Origin: Berberis thunbergii
Lineage: Eukaryota; Streptophyta; Magnoliopsida; Ranunculales; Berberidaceae
Direction of reading: 5' to 3'
Length of the DNA stretch: 64,000 nt
NCBI GenBank assembly: GCA_003290165.1
Contig: QNQO01000222.1
Coordinates: 248,001 to 312,000 of the forward strand
The translations under genes and the position numbers were made by a program. Below, piece after piece: positions 61,623-64,000 of this stretch; the stretch's first letter is position 1, and each line of letters begins with the position of its first letter. The notes beneath the pieces are model-generated. The model was given only the letters and a program-made list of their open reading frames with translations, was not told the DNA's origin and ran no database searches.

Positions 61623-63679
61623 TGATATTCACATAATTATTACAGAATATATCCCTTAATTTGTACATGTTAGTGTTTCGATTATTATATTTTATAGTAA
61701 TTATTTCGTTTTAATATCTTTGCAGGAATTTGAGCTTAAACGATAAATCCATATTAAGCAGTCACAAACGACAATTAGGCAATTTCAATGGTGGTATCAA
61801 ACAAAACACAAACCTACACCCAACACCTAACTCTTAACCTAAAATCCACAAACCTACACCCAACACCTAACTCTTAACCTAAAAATCCACAAACCTACAC
61901 CCAACACCTAGCTCACAACCTAAAAATCCACAAACCTAAACCTTGAAACCTAATTCATAACCTAAAACCCACAAACCTAAACCTTGAAACCTAATTCATA
62001 ACCTAAACCCCATCCATAACCTAATCCATAACCTAAAACCAAACTCAATCCTACCCTCATTGATGAATCTACCCCTCATCTCATCCCTATTCATCTTGGC
62101 TATTTTCTATAAATAGAGGATAATGGGGTGAGAAAAGGGGGAGAAAAGAGAAGGGAAAAGAAGCAAATTAGGAAAAATTCAATCCTCTTTCTCTCAAATT
62201 CACCACACCCTCACCACCACCACCTATCCCTCTTCCACTCACTCAGCAGTCACCTCTCCCACTCACTCACAGTCCCCTCGCCATCGCACCACCGCGCACC
62301 ACCGTCACCACCGTGAAACAGGGGTGTGACAACCCTGTTTCACGTCCAATTTTTTACTCCACCACCACTCTCTGCTCATCTCCCCTGTTCACCTCACCCT
62401 TGCCACCGCACGAGCTCCACCACCGCACGAAAATCCGCGACAGAACCACCGCAAAAAGCCGCGAAACAGAGCCGCACCGCGACTCTGTTTCGCCTCGCGA
62501 CAGAGTCTGTTCCTCTCATTTCTCGGCCTCTCTTCGTCTCGAGCTTCTTCCTGACTCCCTCTCTCGCGACCATCGTCACGACCAGGCCAATCATCACCGC
62601 CACCACCTCGCGAAACAGCGCCACCACCATAAAACAGGGAGCTCCCTGTTTCATTTTCCTTCTCTGTTTTATTTCGGTTTTGTAGCTGTTTCCTCACCCT
62701 CTATTTTCCTTTTTCAGGTTCTGGAGATGAATTGAGCCCGAGGACGATCACGGGGAGCGACGGACAGCGGCGGAGCGACCGCTGTCGCGCTGGAGAAGAC
62801 GGTGGCGCGTCGGTGGCACTGTAGCGCGGGAATTTTAAATCTGGTTTTGATTTTTGGCTATTTGCACCCCCGTTTCTGTAAGAGCCACCACAAGCTGTTG
62901 GACCAGTTTTCTCGGGATTCGCATCCATGCAGAGATGATTTCCACCTCCATTGACGTTGTGCCCACCGCCACCATGACCAGCTAAACCATTCGCCAAGGC
63001 TACGATGAAACCATGGGATTTTCTAGAGTTTGTGTATTTAAATTTATTATTTTCTTTATGCTTGAACGTTAAACACATTTGATTTATGATTTTTAATAAA
63101 TTGCTTTCACCGATTATATCCTGATTAATTATCTAGACTAGTCGGTAGTTAGAAGTACCCTTTGTTGAAATTCAAAAGTCTGATTTAATCAATTAATCTG
63201 AATCTGTGATTGTGTGTGCCGTAAGAAGACACACAATGCTAGGGATTAGGATTAGTTAAAATAAACCTGTGATTGTGTGTGCTGTAAGAAGACACGCAAT
63301 TCTAGGGGTTTATACCTATGCTTAAATCAATTGTGAACTTAGATTAATCTTTAGGTTAGTCATGTTAAATCTTGAAAACAATATCTTTGATTACACAAAT
63401 CTCAAAGAACCTGTGGTGGATTCAATGCCTTGGTTTCCTTTCTCATATTATTTAAAACTTTTTATTTTGTTTTTAATTTGATTTTTAGTTTACATATTTT
63501 AATTGCTGTAACCCCAATTTTAAATTAGTTTAATTAAATTCTAAAATTTCAATTGCATCCACTTTCCTCGTGGGATCGACCCGTACTTGCCGTTGTCTAC
63601 CAGTTAGGCACCGTGCACTTGCGGTTATTACAAGTGGGTTAAATTAACCTGTTAATTTAGGTTAGTTAAATCTGCATCA
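61623..63679 (+). repeat. 3' LTR of the young element
   Basis: Collinear with 54771-56827 at a constant offset of 6852 bases, with no length difference. Confidence 0.95.
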
Positions 63680-63873
63680 CTTAACAAATGAACACCTATG
63701 TCGTCAACACTAATGTTTCCCCTCGAGTTCCTACATCAAACACATGGGCAAGAAAAAAGACTCTCTCCATTTGCATTATCCTCAAAAAACTTTTGGAATT
63801 GTCTAACGCCATTTATATACATTGCACTTCCCCGTTTGTTCATCCATGACTTATCTAAAGGAATTGTTGACAT
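63680..63873 (-). pseudogene. CACTA TNP2, N-terminal transposase-associated domain
   Basis: On the minus strand an ATG at 63873 opens MSTIPLDKSWMNKRGSAMYI, then NGVRQFQKFFED and CPCV*CRN, and it ends VHLL at the LTR element. It matches the transposase-associated domain (DKSWM..R.S..Y..GV..F, CPC..CRN). The codon between CPCV and CRN is TGA (63736-63738), consistent with a C-to-T change in CGA. The domain resumes at 54770 as SHGIDTNYVTWIHHGEN. Confidence 0.88.
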
Positions 63874-64000
63874 TTCTACACACAAAAAATTAAAAGATTA
63901 ACTTTAGTCAAACACTCATGAAAATTAAAAGATTGAGAGTGACACTTTTACGAGGATAACCTCCATAAGAACCATACCATGAGGAGGCTATCTTCCCCTT
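63874..64000. other. Upstream of the TNP2 start codon
   Basis: On the minus strand this is immediately 5' of the transposase start and should be its leader or an intron end (TGTGTGTAG just before the ATG). The 5' terminal repeats of the element must lie beyond the window. Confidence 0.5.

Larger units (their letters stand above)
54771..63679 (+). mobile_element. Young non-autonomous Ty3/gypsy-like LTR retrotransposon
   Basis: LTRs 54771-56827 and 61623-63679 are each 2057 bp. They differ at three places that I found (55629/62481, 56075/62927, 56726/63578). CTTAA is duplicated at 54766-54770 and 63680-63684. The tRNA-Asp primer site is intact and a polypurine tract precedes the 3' LTR. The 4.8-kb interior has only gag-like frames and no pol domains. 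It lies in the transposase-associated domain exon of the CACTA TNP2 gene; removing the element and one TSD copy leaves the transposase frame in register. It is the same family as 1204-10332. Confidence 0.95.
47669..64000 (-). mobile_element. Transposase-coding CACTA (En/Spm) element, 3' part; 5' end beyond window
   Basis: It ends at 47669 with CACTACACCAAAAATATCC followed by ~460 bases of GCCACGG/AACCGT motifs. On the minus strand, from right to left, it encodes the transposase-associated and TNP2 transposase domains, DUF4218 and DUF4216, then a Ptta/En-Spm (Transposase_24) ORF, the order expected in plant CACTA elements. A young LTR retrotransposon splits the first part. Several frameshifts and stops show that it cannot make active transposase. 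Its 3' end is homologous to the right ends of both Pack-CACTA elements. Confidence 0.93.

Overview
The window is nuclear DNA from a flowering plant, probably a eudicot. The signs are GT-AG introns in AT-rich DNA, plant-specific gene families (PIN auxin carrier, plant-type fatty acyl-CoA reductase, plasma-membrane H+-ATPase, plant/fungal atypical DSP phosphatase), and Ty3/gypsy-like, TRIM, L1-type LINE, hAT and CACTA transposons. I see no intact host gene. Almost all of it is transposons nested in transposons, and the host-gene content is broken fragments carried inside CACTA elements.

Left part (1-14236). A non-autonomous LTR retrotransposon (1204-10332; LTRs TG..CA; degenerate tRNA-Asp primer site; gag remnants with one CCHC knuckle) carries two nested insertions: a 619-bp TRIM with perfect TSD TTAAT (4181-4799) and a 705-bp hAT-type element with perfect 8-bp TSD (6786-7490). 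To its right lie exon-sized pieces of DAR GTPase 2 and V-ATPase subunit a, then an acidic C-terminal exon. These probably belong to a third CACTA element whose right end is at 35951.

Centre (14237-35951). Two complete CACTA elements of one family are nested. The outer runs 14237-35476 (TSD TAT) and the inner 22176-31435 (TSD TGC). Both have CACTACACC ends and long arrays of GCCACGG/CCGTGGC-type subterminal motifs. The outer carries fragments of branched-chain aminotransferase, PIN carrier, a P-loop/2-PGK protein spliced in frame to an RNA-dependent RNA polymerase piece, a copine and a TMEM33-like membrane protein. The inner carries fragments of complex I 75-kDa subunit, fatty acyl-CoA reductase, H+-ATPase, a Sec14-type protein, 20S proteasome beta1, an ankyrin protein and an atypical DSP phosphatase. 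All are on the + strand and most keep introns and splice sites, so capture was at DNA level. This is a 'Pack-CACTA' pair holding parts of about twelve unrelated genes.

Right part (35952-64000). Here are a solo LTR, a 5'-truncated LINE with a 16-bp TSD and tandem repeats in its 3' UTR, a short internally deleted LINE of the same family, a ~215-bp tandem array, a broken plant-transposon-protein ORF split by a hAT-like element, and the 3' half of a CACTA element on the minus strand (47669 to beyond 64000). That element encodes TNP2-type and Ptta/En-Spm-type transposases and shares its 3' terminal sequence with the two Pack-CACTA elements, so it is the family's coding member, now broken. Its TNP2 first exon is split by a very young LTR retrotransposon (54771-63679; TSD CTTAA; 2057-bp LTRs with three differences found) of the same family as the one at 1204-10332. 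That LTR has three hairpins with a common stem downstream of its TATA box.
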